Assembly (NCBI GenBank): GCA_020441735.1
Contig: JAGRLQ010000233.1
Coordinates: 1-9,204, forward strand
Direction: 5' to 3'
From: Nitratireductor sp.
GTDB lineage: Bacteria > Pseudomonadota > Alphaproteobacteria > Rhizobiales > Rhizobiaceae
Length of the DNA stretch: 9,204 bases
A program made the position numbers and the translations under genes. Numbering within the stretch: position 1 is the first letter of the stretch; every line of letters begins with the position of its first letter. The notes under the pieces were generated by a model. It ran no database searches. It had not been told where the DNA came from and was given only the letters and a program-made list of their open reading frames with translations. This document shows positions 1 through 6,834 of this stretch, piece after piece.

Positions 1-137
1 AGAAAGAACACATCCTTGCCGTCGAGCCGCATGAAACGGGCGATCGCATCGGTCGCAATCAACTCATAGGCATGGCCTATGTGCGGCTTGCCGTTGGGAT
101 AGGAAATCGCGGTGGTAATGTAATATCGGTCTGTCAT
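1..137 (-). CDS. metG: Methionyl-tRNA synthetase, N-terminal fragment (3' end outside window)
   Basis: This is the first 45 codons of methionine-tRNA ligase, the cytoplasmic class I synthetase that charges tRNA-Met and initiator tRNA with methionine. The translation begins MTDRYYITTAISYPNGKPH and carries the class I HIGH signature at residues 19-22 (H-I-G-H), followed by AYELIATDAIARF, as in bacterial MetG; the KMSKS loop and anticodon domain lie beyond the left edge. The ATG at 137 gives the usual N-terminus, with the YYITT strand four residues in, but its Shine-Dalgarno is weak (AAG-type only). The reading frame stays open upstream all the way to the holB stop, which is in the same frame, so a GTG start further upstream cannot be excluded. 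It is last in the leftward tmk-holB block and may depend on upstream transcription. Confidence 0.93.
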   Translation of the reverse strand, partial: MTDRYYITTAISYPNGKPHIGHAYELIATDAIARFMRLDGKDVFF

Positions 138-146
138 GGCATTCTT

Positions 147-186
147 GCTTGAGGCGGCGCGCCGGCGCGCCTGTTTCGGCTCAAGC
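147..186. repeat. Nested inverted repeat (hairpin) in the holB-metG spacer
   Basis: GCTTGAG at 147-153 is the exact reverse complement of CTCAAGC at 180-186. Between them, 156-171 is a perfect 16-base palindrome made of two tandem GGCGCGCC octamers. Transcribed leftward, the RNA could fold into a GC-rich stem ending 9 nt before the metG start codon, where it could limit ribosome access. No U-tract follows, so it is not a normal intrinsic terminator. The base pairing is seen directly; any function is inferred. Confidence 0.6.
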
Positions 187-251
187 ACATAGGATGGCAG
201 ACGCCGTTTGTCGACCGCTTTGCGCACAGAATCAGCGCCTGCCAGGCCGGT

Positions 252-1292
252 CTAGACCCCTCTCAGATCGGAATAGAGGCCGAGGATCACCTGTTTCTTG
301 TCGAGGTTCCAGTAGACCGCCTTTTCATGGTCGGCACGAACCTTGTCCCAGATATCGCAATAGTCAGCGAGTTTTGCCATTGGCACCTGGTCGTTGAGCG
401 CCTGCGCGCGTGTGAGCGTTGCCAGCCGGTCGAACACCAGATCGATGAAAAGCTGGTAGTCCTGCGCCTTCGCGGCGGGAGCAAGCGCAGCACCAAGACG
501 GTGTATCTTGGACCAGTCGGCCTGTTTTTCGCCCACCAGGTCGAAGAATTCACCTACCATGGCGGCAACCTCGCCCTGCGCCAGTTCAAGAGCACGGCGC
601 GCCGAGCCGCCGCAAAGGGCAATCCACTTGTCCATGGCTTCGCTTTCCACCCCTTCCATCACCGGCTGACGTGCGATGACCCGGCGCAGGATATCCCCGG
701 CAAGCGGCTTCAGGCTGATGGTCTGGCATCGGGAGCGCAACGTCGGCAGCAGGCCGCGCGGCGAGTGGGCCAGAATGAAAAAAACCGTTTGCGGCGGCGG
801 CTCCTCGAGAATTTTCAGCAAGGCGTTGGCGGCGCTGGCGTTCATGTCGTCTGCTGAATCAACGATAACAGTACGCCAGCCGCCCATGGCGGTGGTCGAG
901 CGCAAAAAGGCGTTGATGTGGCGCACCTCGTCCACGGTCAGCCGGGTCATGAACTTCTTGTCCTTGGCGTTCCATGGCCTCGACGCGGTCAGCAGGTTGG
1001 GGTGAGAACCACGGCGGATCATTGAAGCGGCATTGTCATCGGCCGGTGTCAGTTCGTGCGGCGCACTTGCCGCTTCAGGATAGCGCTGGAGATGACCCGC
1101 AAACTGATAGGCAAGCGTTGCCTTGCCGATTCCCCTGGTGCCAGACAGCAGCCAGGCGTGGTGCAGCCTGCCGGCAGCATGGGTACGGGCAAGCATGGAA
1201 CAGACTTCTTCATGGCCCAGAACGTCCGGGCTTTCGAAAGGCTGCAAGACGCCTTCCAGAGCGTCCCAACTGCCGGGGATTTCGTTTTCCAT
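252..1292 (-). CDS. holB: DNA polymerase III delta' subunit (clamp loader)
   Basis: A 346-residue protein of the AAA+ clamp-loader family; delta' is the stator of the complex that loads the beta clamp at the replication fork. Visible motifs are LLSGTRGIGKATL at about 48-60 (P-loop position in the RuvB-like/delta' style), the conserved stretch SADDMNASAANALLKILEEP at about 146-165, and the S-R-C motif at 187-189 that supplies the arginine finger to the neighbouring subunit. The C-terminal half matches the collar region in length only. The four-cysteine zinc module found after the P-loop in E. coli delta' is absent: residues 70-100 have no cysteine. The ATG at 1292 was chosen because it follows AAGGCGGA and gives the family N-terminus; a longer reading (to 1505) would overlap the thymidylate kinase gene. 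It starts 32 bp after the tmk stop, so the two are probably cotranscribed and perhaps translationally linked. Confidence 0.93.
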   Translation of the reverse strand: MENEIPGSWDALEGVLQPFESPDVLGHEEVCSMLARTHAAGRLHHAWLLSGTRGIGKATLAYQFAGHLQRYPEAASAPHELTPADDNAASMIRRGSHPNLLTASRPWNAKDKKFMTRLTVDEVRHINAFLRSTTAMGGWRTVIVDSADDMNASAANALLKILEEPPPQTVFFILAHSPRGLLPTLRSRCQTISLKPLAGDILRRVIARQPVMEGVESEAMDKWIALCGGSARRALELAQGEVAAMVGEFFDLVGEKQADWSKIHRLGAALAPAAKAQDYQLFIDLVFDRLATLTRAQALNDQVPMAKLADYCDIWDKVRADHEKAVYWNLDKKQVILGLYSDLRGV

Positions 1293-1324
1293 TCCGCCTT
1301 GCTTTCCGCCGGTGACGCCCGGCG

Positions 1325-2170
1325 CTATTTCCCGGTCCGTTTTGCCGCTCTTTTCGCCGGGGCCGGCTTTTGGGTCGCGGGTTTTCGCGATGCAGCCTTG
1401 GTAGCCTTGCCGTTCTTCAGCCTGCCGGCAAGCCGTTTTTCGGTTTCCTGCCACAACCGCCTGAATACCGTCTGCGGCCTTCCGGCGGCGTCGATCACCG
1501 CGCAACGTTCGGGCTCCTCGCTGGCAATATCAAGGTAAGCCTTGCGCCGCCTTGCCTGAAGGCGGATCGATTCCTTCTCGAACCGGTCGGGCGCCTCGCT
1601 TTTCTGACGGCGGTCGGCAGCGCGTTTCATGCCCTCGCGCGGATCGATATCAAGGATGAGTGTCAGATCCGGCCAGGTATCGCCACAGGCAATCCGCTCA
1701 AGGCGCTGCAGCAGGGTATTATCCATTCCTTCCGCCGTGCCCTGATAGACCCGGGTTGAATCAAAGAAGCGGTCCGAGATGACGATCTTTCCGGCTTCCA
1801 GCGCCGGCCGGATCACCTGATCCACATGGTCTGCCCGTGAAGCGGCAAACAGCATGGCTTCCAGTTCCGCGCCAAAGGGTTCGGCAGCACCTGACAGCAG
1901 CACGTGGCGTACAGCCTCGGCCCCGGGTGAGCCGCCCGGTTCCCGGGTGGTGACCACCTGATGGCCGAGCGCTTCGAGCTTTTCAGCAAGCAGGCGCATC
2001 TGCGTGCTCTTGCCGCTGCCCTCGCCACCTTCAAGCGTAATGAAGATGCCATCATAGGGTTTCGCAGCTGCAGGAAGCTCGAAAGCAGCCGTGCCAGCAG
2101 TCTTCCCGCGCGCCGAACGCGCAGAAGTCTTCGACCGGACCTGTTTTTTACCGGCAGTTTTGACGGCCAT
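1325..2170 (-). CDS. tmk: Thymidylate kinase with basic N- and C-terminal extensions
   Basis: Encodes dTMP kinase, which phosphorylates dTMP to dTDP with ATP in dTTP synthesis. The core (about residues 40-250) has the P-loop GGEGSGKST at 48-56, the TREPGGSPGAE segment at 75-85, the D-R-F motif at 133-135 within SDRFFDSTRVYQG, and a LID with R196 in APDRFEKES. Its P-loop lacks the arginine of type I enzymes and the LID is basic, which suggests the E. coli-like type II. At 281 residues it is longer than the usual 205-230. The excess lies in a lysine/arginine-rich N-terminal leader (1-40) and a tail (251-281) with 11 basic and no acidic residues, rich in Ala and Pro. No other ATG lies before the P-loop; AGG sits 8 nt before this ATG. 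It begins 28 bp after the carboxypeptidase stop and is followed by holB, a classic alphaproteobacterial order. Confidence 0.95.
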   Translation of the reverse strand: MAVKTAGKKQVRSKTSARSARGKTAGTAAFELPAAAKPYDGIFITLEGGEGSGKSTQMRLLAEKLEALGHQVVTTREPGGSPGAEAVRHVLLSGAAEPFGAELEAMLFAASRADHVDQVIRPALEAGKIVISDRFFDSTRVYQGTAEGMDNTLLQRLERIACGDTWPDLTLILDIDPREGMKRAADRRQKSEAPDRFEKESIRLQARRRKAYLDIASEEPERCAVIDAAGRPQTVFRRLWQETEKRLAGRLKNGKATKAASRKPATQKPAPAKRAAKRTGK

Positions 2171-2198
2171 CCCGATTACCTAGTCCCCTAGCCGTAGG

Positions 2199-3377
2199 TT
2201 ACTGAGGTATCCAGGATGTGAGCAGTTCGGTCAAGGCATCAGTCGCCTGTTGCACAATTCCGCCCTGTTCAACGGCCTGCATGGCATAGAGCGGGGTTTC
2301 CTGGCTGAGATTATCGCCAATCCACACCTTCAGCGTGGCGACCCGGTCGCCCTTTTTGACGGGCGGCATGATCGGATAGTTGTAGGCGATTCGCGCGCGC
2401 AGCCGGTCGCGGTTGCCGACCGGCAGGTAAATCTCGATGGAATCGCCCCCCGTCACCTCCACCTTGCCGGGGTTGCCGCCATAGACCGGCACTTCGCCAA
2501 CTTTCGCCTCCGCATCAAACAGGTTGAGGCGTTCGAACGCCCTGAACCCCCAGTCGAGAATTTTCCTCGCTTCTTCGGCGCGCTCTTTGGTCGAGGTCAT
2601 GCCGCTCATGACGGTGATCAGGCGCTGGCCATCGCGAACAGCAGAGCCGACAATCGCATAGCCGGATTCTTCCGTGTAGCCGGTTTTCATGCCGTCGGCA
2701 TTGATGCTCATGCCCAGCAGCGGATTGCGGTTGCGCTGATTGATGCCGTTCCACTCAAACTCCGGAATGGAATAATAGCGGTAGTATTCCGGATACTCGC
2801 GGATCATATGCTGGGCCAGCTTGGCGAGGTCGGCGACGCTGACATATTGCGCCTCATCGGGAAGACCGGTCGAGTTCGTGAAATGCGAGTTCGTCAGCCC
2901 GATGCGGCGGGCGCGCTCGTTCATCAGAGAGCCGAAGGTTTCCTCGGTGCCGGCAAGCCCCTCGGCGATGATGATGCAACCATCATTCGCCGACTGGATG
3001 ATGACGCCCTTGATGAGGTCTTCCAGCGCAATCTCGGAATTGAGCTTGGCGAACATGGTCGAACCACCGGAATTGGCGCCCCCCTTGCGCCAGGCGTTCT
3101 CGCTGACGAAGAACTTGTCGGTGAGCTTGAGGCTGCCCTCCTTGAGCCGGTTGAAGACGACTTCCATCGTCATCAGCTTGGCAAGGGAGGCTGGCGGGAT
3201 CTTGGTGTTGATCTCCTTGGCAAGCAGGATGGTGCCGGTATCGGCATCCATCAACAGGGCCTGCGGCGCGGAGGTGTCAAAATTCTGGGCTGAAGCCGGC
3301 ATAACGCAAGCTGCTGCCATCGCCAGCAGAGCGAAGAAACCGATCAATACACTACGAAAAGAAGTTACCGGGCTCAC
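2199..3377 (-). CDS. D-alanyl-D-alanine carboxypeptidase (PBP5/6-like, peptidase S11)
   Basis: A 392-residue periplasmic low-molecular-weight penicillin-binding protein that removes the terminal D-Ala from peptidoglycan pentapeptides and so limits cross-linking. A signal peptide covers about 1-30 (R8, hydrophobic stretch 10-26, probable cleavage at ASA-QN). All three serine-acyltransferase motifs are present: S64-L-A-K67 with the nucleophile S64, S129-A-N131, and K231-T-G233. Residues about 285-375 fit the PBP5 C-terminal beta domain, and the last 15 residues could form the amphipathic helix that anchors such enzymes to the inner membrane. The start is GTG at 3377, with AGGCGA 5 nt upstream; it gives a complete signal peptide. 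The gene sits between rlpA (223 bp upstream) and tmk (28 bp downstream). In this family it may be called dacA, dacC or dacF; the sequence does not decide which, so no symbol is given. Confidence 0.95.
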   Translation of the reverse strand: MSPVTSFRSVLIGFFALLAMAAACVMPASAQNFDTSAPQALLMDADTGTILLAKEINTKIPPASLAKLMTMEVVFNRLKEGSLKLTDKFFVSENAWRKGGANSGGSTMFAKLNSEIALEDLIKGVIIQSANDGCIIIAEGLAGTEETFGSLMNERARRIGLTNSHFTNSTGLPDEAQYVSVADLAKLAQHMIREYPEYYRYYSIPEFEWNGINQRNRNPLLGMSINADGMKTGYTEESGYAIVGSAVRDGQRLITVMSGMTSTKERAEEARKILDWGFRAFERLNLFDAEAKVGEVPVYGGNPGKVEVTGGDSIEIYLPVGNRDRLRARIAYNYPIMPPVKKGDRVATLKVWIGDNLSQETPLYAMQAVEQGGIVQQATDALTELLTSWIPQ

Positions 3378-3415
3378 GGAGATCGCCTGTCAAATATCCC
3401 ACATGCCCCACCCCA

Positions 3416-3445
3416 CCATAGGCCATACTGTCCGGCAGGTTCAAG
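3416..3445 (-). promoter_or_regulatory. Candidate sigma-70-type promoter for the carboxypeptidase-tmk-holB block
   Basis: On the minus strand CTTGAAC (-35 TTGAAC at 3439-3444) is followed by a 17-base spacer and CTATGG (-10 at 3416-3421), close to the rhizobial CTTGAC-N17-CTATAT pattern. A start near 3408 would leave a leader of about 30 nt before the GTG start. Judged by eye only. Confidence 0.45.
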
Positions 3446-3560
3446 TCATTGAAATATGAGAATTTCCAAAACTGTACAATTTGACCGCCAGTTGGGAGCT
3501 CTGGGCCGTTTCCGGTTTTGAAAGAAGCGGTAGAATGGCTTTATCCGTGACCTTGTTTAC

Positions 3561-3599
3561 GCATTTCGATCTTGCCGATTCCGTCAAAATCGAAATTGC
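3561..3599. repeat. Inverted repeat just after rlpA (possible transcript-end hairpin)
   Basis: ATTTCGAT at 3563-3570 is the exact reverse complement of ATCGAAAT at 3589-3596; with one bulged base the outer GC at 3561-3562 also pairs with GC at 3598-3599. It begins 2 bp past the rlpA stop. The loop is 18 nt, and no run of U follows in the leftward direction, so it is a poor intrinsic terminator. It may instead stabilise the rlpA mRNA 3' end, or be chance. Confidence 0.35.
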
Positions 3600-3600
3600 T

Positions 3601-4845
3601 CTAGCGGAAATAGGCCCCGTAAAGCCCGATACGTCTGGCAAGCGCCAGGGCAGCGTTGGCCGATTGTTCAGCGGTGTGCAGTTCCATTTCCCCCGTGGAG
3701 GGGCTTTCAGCCACATTCCCCAAATCACCGAACAGCTTTTTCATCAGTTCGGCGCTGCCGGGATCGGCCGGGCGTCCCAGCGCCAAAACAATCGGGGCTT
3801 CCGGCGCCTCACCGAGATAGATTCCCGAAGTGCTGTCCTGCGCCGAACCCTGCGGGGAAGCGAAGGCAAGCGGCCGTGGAACCGGCCCGCTGACAACGGA
3901 TTCAATGGCCTGGATGGTGCCGCGATAGGTTGTCGTCCCGTCGGCCAGCGGAATGCCCTCAAACAGCGTCGGCCGGTCGGTCGGTATCGGAATGGCGCCC
4001 GTCAGCGAGAGAGCGCCCTGATCGAATCCGCGATCGATGGCCTGCGCCGGGGAACCGCCAATGCCCGATGATGGCGCAACCGGATCGGCCAATGCAATCA
4101 TGGTACCTGAAGAGGAGCCTGTCAGGCCCGGCAACCCGGGCAGGCCACCCCCGCCCCGCGGGCCGCGATAGGAAGCAAGCAGCATGGATTCATCCAGCCC
4201 ATCCATGCGCGCCCGGCCGGCATATTCGACCTTCACCTTGGTCACGCCCTGAGTCTTGAAATCCAGCAGTTCTGCGGCCTTTGCCGAAAGATCGATCACG
4301 CGGCCATGAGCGTAAGGCCCGCGATCGTTGACGCGCACCATTACCTCGCGGCCATTGGTCAGGTTGGTGACCTTGGCATAGCTTGGCAACGGCATGGTCG
4401 GATGCGCTGCCGAAAGCGAATACTGGTCGTAGATTTCGCCATTGGCCGTCAAGCGGCCATGGAAATTCGGTCCGTACCAGGAAGCAAGGCCGGTCTGCCT
4501 CAGACCGGGATCCTCCTTGGGATGATACCATTTGCCGCGAATCTTGTAGGGCTTGCCAACCTGATAGCGTCCGCCACCTTTTCTGGGCCGCTTGACGGCG
4601 GTAACGCGGGGGCTGGCAGCAACCTGGTATTCATTGACGCTGAATTTGGTCTTGTTGGAAACGTGTTCGGACTCAAGGGATTTTGCGGATTTGGAATCCA
4701 GCAAACCGGAGCCCGTGCAGCCTGCCAGCGTCACAAGGGCGCCAACGGCAAAACACGCGGCAGCGCTGCTAAGTCGGCGCTGTTCAGCCAAAGCCTTCAC
4801 CAGGCTCGGCTTTGCCGATTGATCATGCCGGATAGGATTTGCCAT
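3601..4845 (-). CDS. rlpA: RlpA-family septal lipoprotein (putative lytic transglycosylase)
   Basis: A 414-residue lipoprotein with a double-psi beta-barrel domain. In Pseudomonas aeruginosa RlpA cuts glycan strands lacking stem peptides and helps daughter-cell separation. The leader ends in the lipobox L-A-G-C with C43 as lipidation site, after a hydrophobic stretch at about 28-42; the n-region (1-27) is unusually long. The barrel covers about 115-208: G119-LASWYGPNFHGRLTANGE, then RVNDRGPY at 171-178. E137, H148 and D174 keep the spacing of the residues reported as important in P. aeruginosa RlpA (E120, H131, D157, from memory). There is no C-terminal SPOR domain; residues 209-414 are a low-complexity Gly/Pro/Ser/Ala-rich extension ending in an RRIGLYGAYFR segment. 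ATG at 4845 has a weak Shine-Dalgarno; GTG at 4800 is an alternative that would shorten the leader. It lies upstream of a carboxypeptidase gene, a cell-wall pairing. Confidence 0.9.
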   Translation of the reverse strand: MANPIRHDQSAKPSLVKALAEQRRLSSAAACFAVGALVTLAGCTGSGLLDSKSAKSLESEHVSNKTKFSVNEYQVAASPRVTAVKRPRKGGGRYQVGKPYKIRGKWYHPKEDPGLRQTGLASWYGPNFHGRLTANGEIYDQYSLSAAHPTMPLPSYAKVTNLTNGREVMVRVNDRGPYAHGRVIDLSAKAAELLDFKTQGVTKVKVEYAGRARMDGLDESMLLASYRGPRGGGGLPGLPGLTGSSSGTMIALADPVAPSSGIGGSPAQAIDRGFDQGALSLTGAIPIPTDRPTLFEGIPLADGTTTYRGTIQAIESVVSGPVPRPLAFASPQGSAQDSTSGIYLGEAPEAPIVLALGRPADPGSAELMKKLFGDLGNVAESPSTGEMELHTAEQSANAALALARRIGLYGAYFR

Positions 4846-4954
4846 GCCGTCCAGTTCAGCAGAAAAACAATGCTACGCGCGTACAAATGCATTGCGACGG
4901 CAATAGGGCCATCCGCAAACGCGCCTATAATGACCAGCGCAGCTTGAGGAAGGG

Positions 4955-4983
4955 TTAATGCAGTCTGTCCGCGCCTGAGTCAA
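4955..4983 (-). promoter_or_regulatory. Candidate promoter for rlpA
   Basis: On the minus strand TTGACT (4978-4983) is followed by exactly 17 bases and CATTAA (4955-4960). The -35 is good (5 of 6 to TTGACA), the -10 is poor. A start near 4948 would give a leader of about 100 nt. It lies in the 165 bp between the MttB-like stop and rlpA, which suggests rlpA is not simply read from the gene upstream. Confidence 0.35.
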
Positions 4984-5010
4984 TTTTAGCGGTGGGCAAA
5001 AACACGAACT

Positions 5011-6636
5011 CTAGAAATCGGTCGGCGCGCCGCCCTCGCGCTTGCGGCGTTCGACGAAATCGGCGAGCTCCTCGCGGATTGCGTCGTCCATCGCCGGCGG
5101 TTCGAACTCTTCGAGAATCTTCTTCCACAGCGCATTGGCGCGGTGGACGGTATCGATGCTGCCGCGATCGCGCCAGTTCTCGAAATTCGACCAGTCGGAG
5201 AGAAACGGGCTGTAAAACGCGCTTTCATAGCGGTCCTGGGTATGCTGGATGCCGAAGAAATGGCCACCCTGCCCCACTTCGGCAACAGCGTTGAAGGCCA
5301 GTTCATCTTCGTCCCATCTCACCGGCTTGGAGATATAGGTGATGATCTGCTGCAATTGCTCACAGTCCATGATGAACTTCTCATAGCCAGCGCACAGCCC
5401 GCCCTCCAGCCAACCGGCCGCGTGGTAGACCATGTTCGTTCCCGACGTAATGGCAGCAAACAGGGAATGGGAGCTTTCCCAGGTTGCCTGGTTGTCAGGC
5501 GCGTTGGAAACACAGGTGTTCGAGGAGCGCAGCGGCAGGCCGTAATAGCGCGCCATCTGACCCGTCATCTGGGTGGTGCGCATGTAATCGGGTGTGCCGA
5601 AGGCGGGTGCCCCGGTTTTCATGTCCACATTGGAGGAGAACGTGCCAAAACCGCAGGGACAGCCCGGATTGACCGCCTGAATGAGCGCAATCGCGCAAAG
5701 TGCCTCGGCAACAGAACTCGATACCGTGCCGGCCAACGTAATCGGCGACATGGCGCCAGCCAGCGTAAAGGGTGTGACGATTGTCGGCTGGCCCCTGCGC
5801 GTCAGCCGCAACAGGCCATCGATCATCGGCCAGTCGTGCTTTAGCGGCGAAGTCGAGTTGATGTTGGTATACATACGGGGCGCGGCGTCGAATTCCTCAT
5901 GCGTGAGGCCGCCGGCGATCCGCACCATTTCCATGACATCCTCTACCCGCTCGCTGCCCAGTGAGTAGGCGTGCACCACCTTGTCGGTAAGCGTCAGCTT
6001 GTCATAAAGGCAATCGAGATGGCGCACCGAGGGATGGATGTCCATCGGCTCGACGGGATATCCGCCAGCAAAATGCAGGCAATTGAAGTACTGGGTCAGC
6101 TTTATGAAATCGCGATAGGCTGCCCGGTCGCCGATCCGCCTGCCCCGGTCGATGTCATGACAGTTGGGTGGCGAAGATACATTGCCGAAAGTGATGTGAT
6201 TGCCACCAACGATGATCTCGCGATCGGGATTGCGTGGCGTCAGGTTGAAGGATTCCGGCGCAAGCGCGATCTTCTCCATCACCCAGGCGCGATCCATCTT
6301 GACCAGAGCACCGCTTTCGGTCTCGTTTTCGATGGTGCAGCCTTCCTTGCGGAAGATGTCGACCGCTTCCTTGTTGAGGAACTCGACGCCAACTTCCTCA
6401 AGGATGCGCATGGCGTTGTTGTGGATCGCCTCGACACCTTCCTGGGGCATCGGCTCGGTAGGTTTGTCGAGATTGACCGGAATACTCCAGGGGATTTGCT
6501 GGATTACAGCGCCTTTGCCCCTTGTATTGCCGGCACGTCCGCCACCGCGGCGGCCTGCCCGCAAGCGCTTTTCAGTGCGCAAGGTGGGCGCGGCAGAATC
6601 CCCTGAGGCGGCCTTTGCTGGGTTGTCGTCCGTCAT
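5011..6636 (-). CDS. MttB-family (trimethylamine methyltransferase-like) protein without pyrrolysine
   Basis: A 541-residue protein of the MttB superfamily (COG5598). Characterised members move a methyl group from a quaternary or tertiary amine to a corrinoid protein: archaeal MttB uses trimethylamine and needs pyrrolysine, while pyrrolysine-free MtgB uses glycine betaine. Recognisable segments are EAIHNNAMRILEEVGVEFL at 69-87, HFAGGYPVEPMDIHPSVRHL at 188-207, VTPFTLAGAMSPITLAG at 287-303, and FGTFSSNVDMKTGAPAFGT at 330-348. The frame is unbroken, so no UAG is read as pyrrolysine. Residues 20-43 form an Arg/Gly-rich leader before the TIM-barrel. The ATG at 6636 was chosen over a longer frame (to 6801) because a near-perfect GGAGGAGG at 6641-6648 lies 4 nt upstream. 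No corrinoid protein, methyltransferase 2 or pyl gene is in the window, so the substrate is unknown; glycine betaine or another methylated amine is only a guess. Confidence 0.88.
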   Translation of the reverse strand: MTDDNPAKAASGDSAAPTLRTEKRLRAGRRGGGRAGNTRGKGAVIQQIPWSIPVNLDKPTEPMPQEGVEAIHNNAMRILEEVGVEFLNKEAVDIFRKEGCTIENETESGALVKMDRAWVMEKIALAPESFNLTPRNPDREIIVGGNHITFGNVSSPPNCHDIDRGRRIGDRAAYRDFIKLTQYFNCLHFAGGYPVEPMDIHPSVRHLDCLYDKLTLTDKVVHAYSLGSERVEDVMEMVRIAGGLTHEEFDAAPRMYTNINSTSPLKHDWPMIDGLLRLTRRGQPTIVTPFTLAGAMSPITLAGTVSSSVAEALCAIALIQAVNPGCPCGFGTFSSNVDMKTGAPAFGTPDYMRTTQMTGQMARYYGLPLRSSNTCVSNAPDNQATWESSHSLFAAITSGTNMVYHAAGWLEGGLCAGYEKFIMDCEQLQQIITYISKPVRWDEDELAFNAVAEVGQGGHFFGIQHTQDRYESAFYSPFLSDWSNFENWRDRGSIDTVHRANALWKKILEEFEPPAMDDAIREELADFVERRKREGGAPTDF

Positions 6637-6640
6637 GCTG

Positions 6641-6648
6641 CCTCCTCC
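6641..6648 (-). promoter_or_regulatory. Strong ribosome binding site of the MttB-like gene
   Basis: GGAGGAGG on the minus strand, ending 4 nt before the ATG at 6636. It is the strongest Shine-Dalgarno in the window and fixes the start, removing 55 in-frame upstream codons from the protein. Confidence 0.8.
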
Positions 6649-6728
6649 AAGCGTTTTCAAGAATACGACACCCAGTTTGATACACGAAAAAGCAGAAAAG
6701 AGACGGATGTTTTCGCAACGCGGACGCA

Positions 6729-6757
6729 TCTGGCACAAAACACCAGACACATGTGCC
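6729..6757. repeat. Overlapping inverted repeats upstream of the MttB-like gene
   Basis: GGCACA at 6732-6737 pairs with TGTGCC at 6752-6757, and TCTGG at 6729-6733 pairs with CCAGA at 6743-6747. The two pairings share bases and cannot form together. They lie about 95-120 bp before the start, so they could be an operator or alternative leader stems. No B12-box was seen, so this is not offered as a cobalamin riboswitch. Confidence 0.25.
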
Positions 6758-6834
6758 CATTCATGGCGCGGCGGCACAGCGTATTTGCCCGCCCTTGCCA
6801 CAGGCTGAAAACCAGCGCCGGAGAAGATTGGCTA

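Noticed and set aside
2250..3293. Long plus-strand open frame of 347 codons
   Set aside because: It lies wholly antisense to the carboxypeptidase gene, whose catalytic motifs and signal peptide are certain. The translation has the shadow composition of high-GC DNA (many Asp, His, Arg, Gly) and no domain is visible.
3441..3728. Minus-strand open frame of 95 codons between rlpA and the carboxypeptidase gene
   Set aside because: Half of it overlaps the rlpA 3' end in another frame, and it runs across the candidate promoter of the next gene. No ribosome site or protein motif was seen.
4926..4931. Perfect TATAAT on the plus strand
   Set aside because: No plus-strand gene lies downstream within reach and no matching -35 element was seen; probably chance in an AT-richer spacer.
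5143..5844. Plus-strand open frame of 233 codons
   Set aside because: Antisense shadow of the MttB-like gene, without family features.
5011..6636. Pyrrolysine codon in the MttB-like gene
   Set aside because: The only in-frame TAG is the terminal stop, after residue 541, at the normal end of the family alignment; the rest of the frame is sense codons.
6637..6801. 55-codon N-terminal extension of the MttB-like protein
   Set aside because: The extension has no family similarity, and the near-perfect Shine-Dalgarno sits directly before the ATG at 6636.
6637..6834. Cobalamin riboswitch ahead of the MttB-like gene
   Set aside because: A B12-dependent pathway made this worth checking, but no B12-box-like motif or matching stem arrangement is visible in the 198 bp leader.
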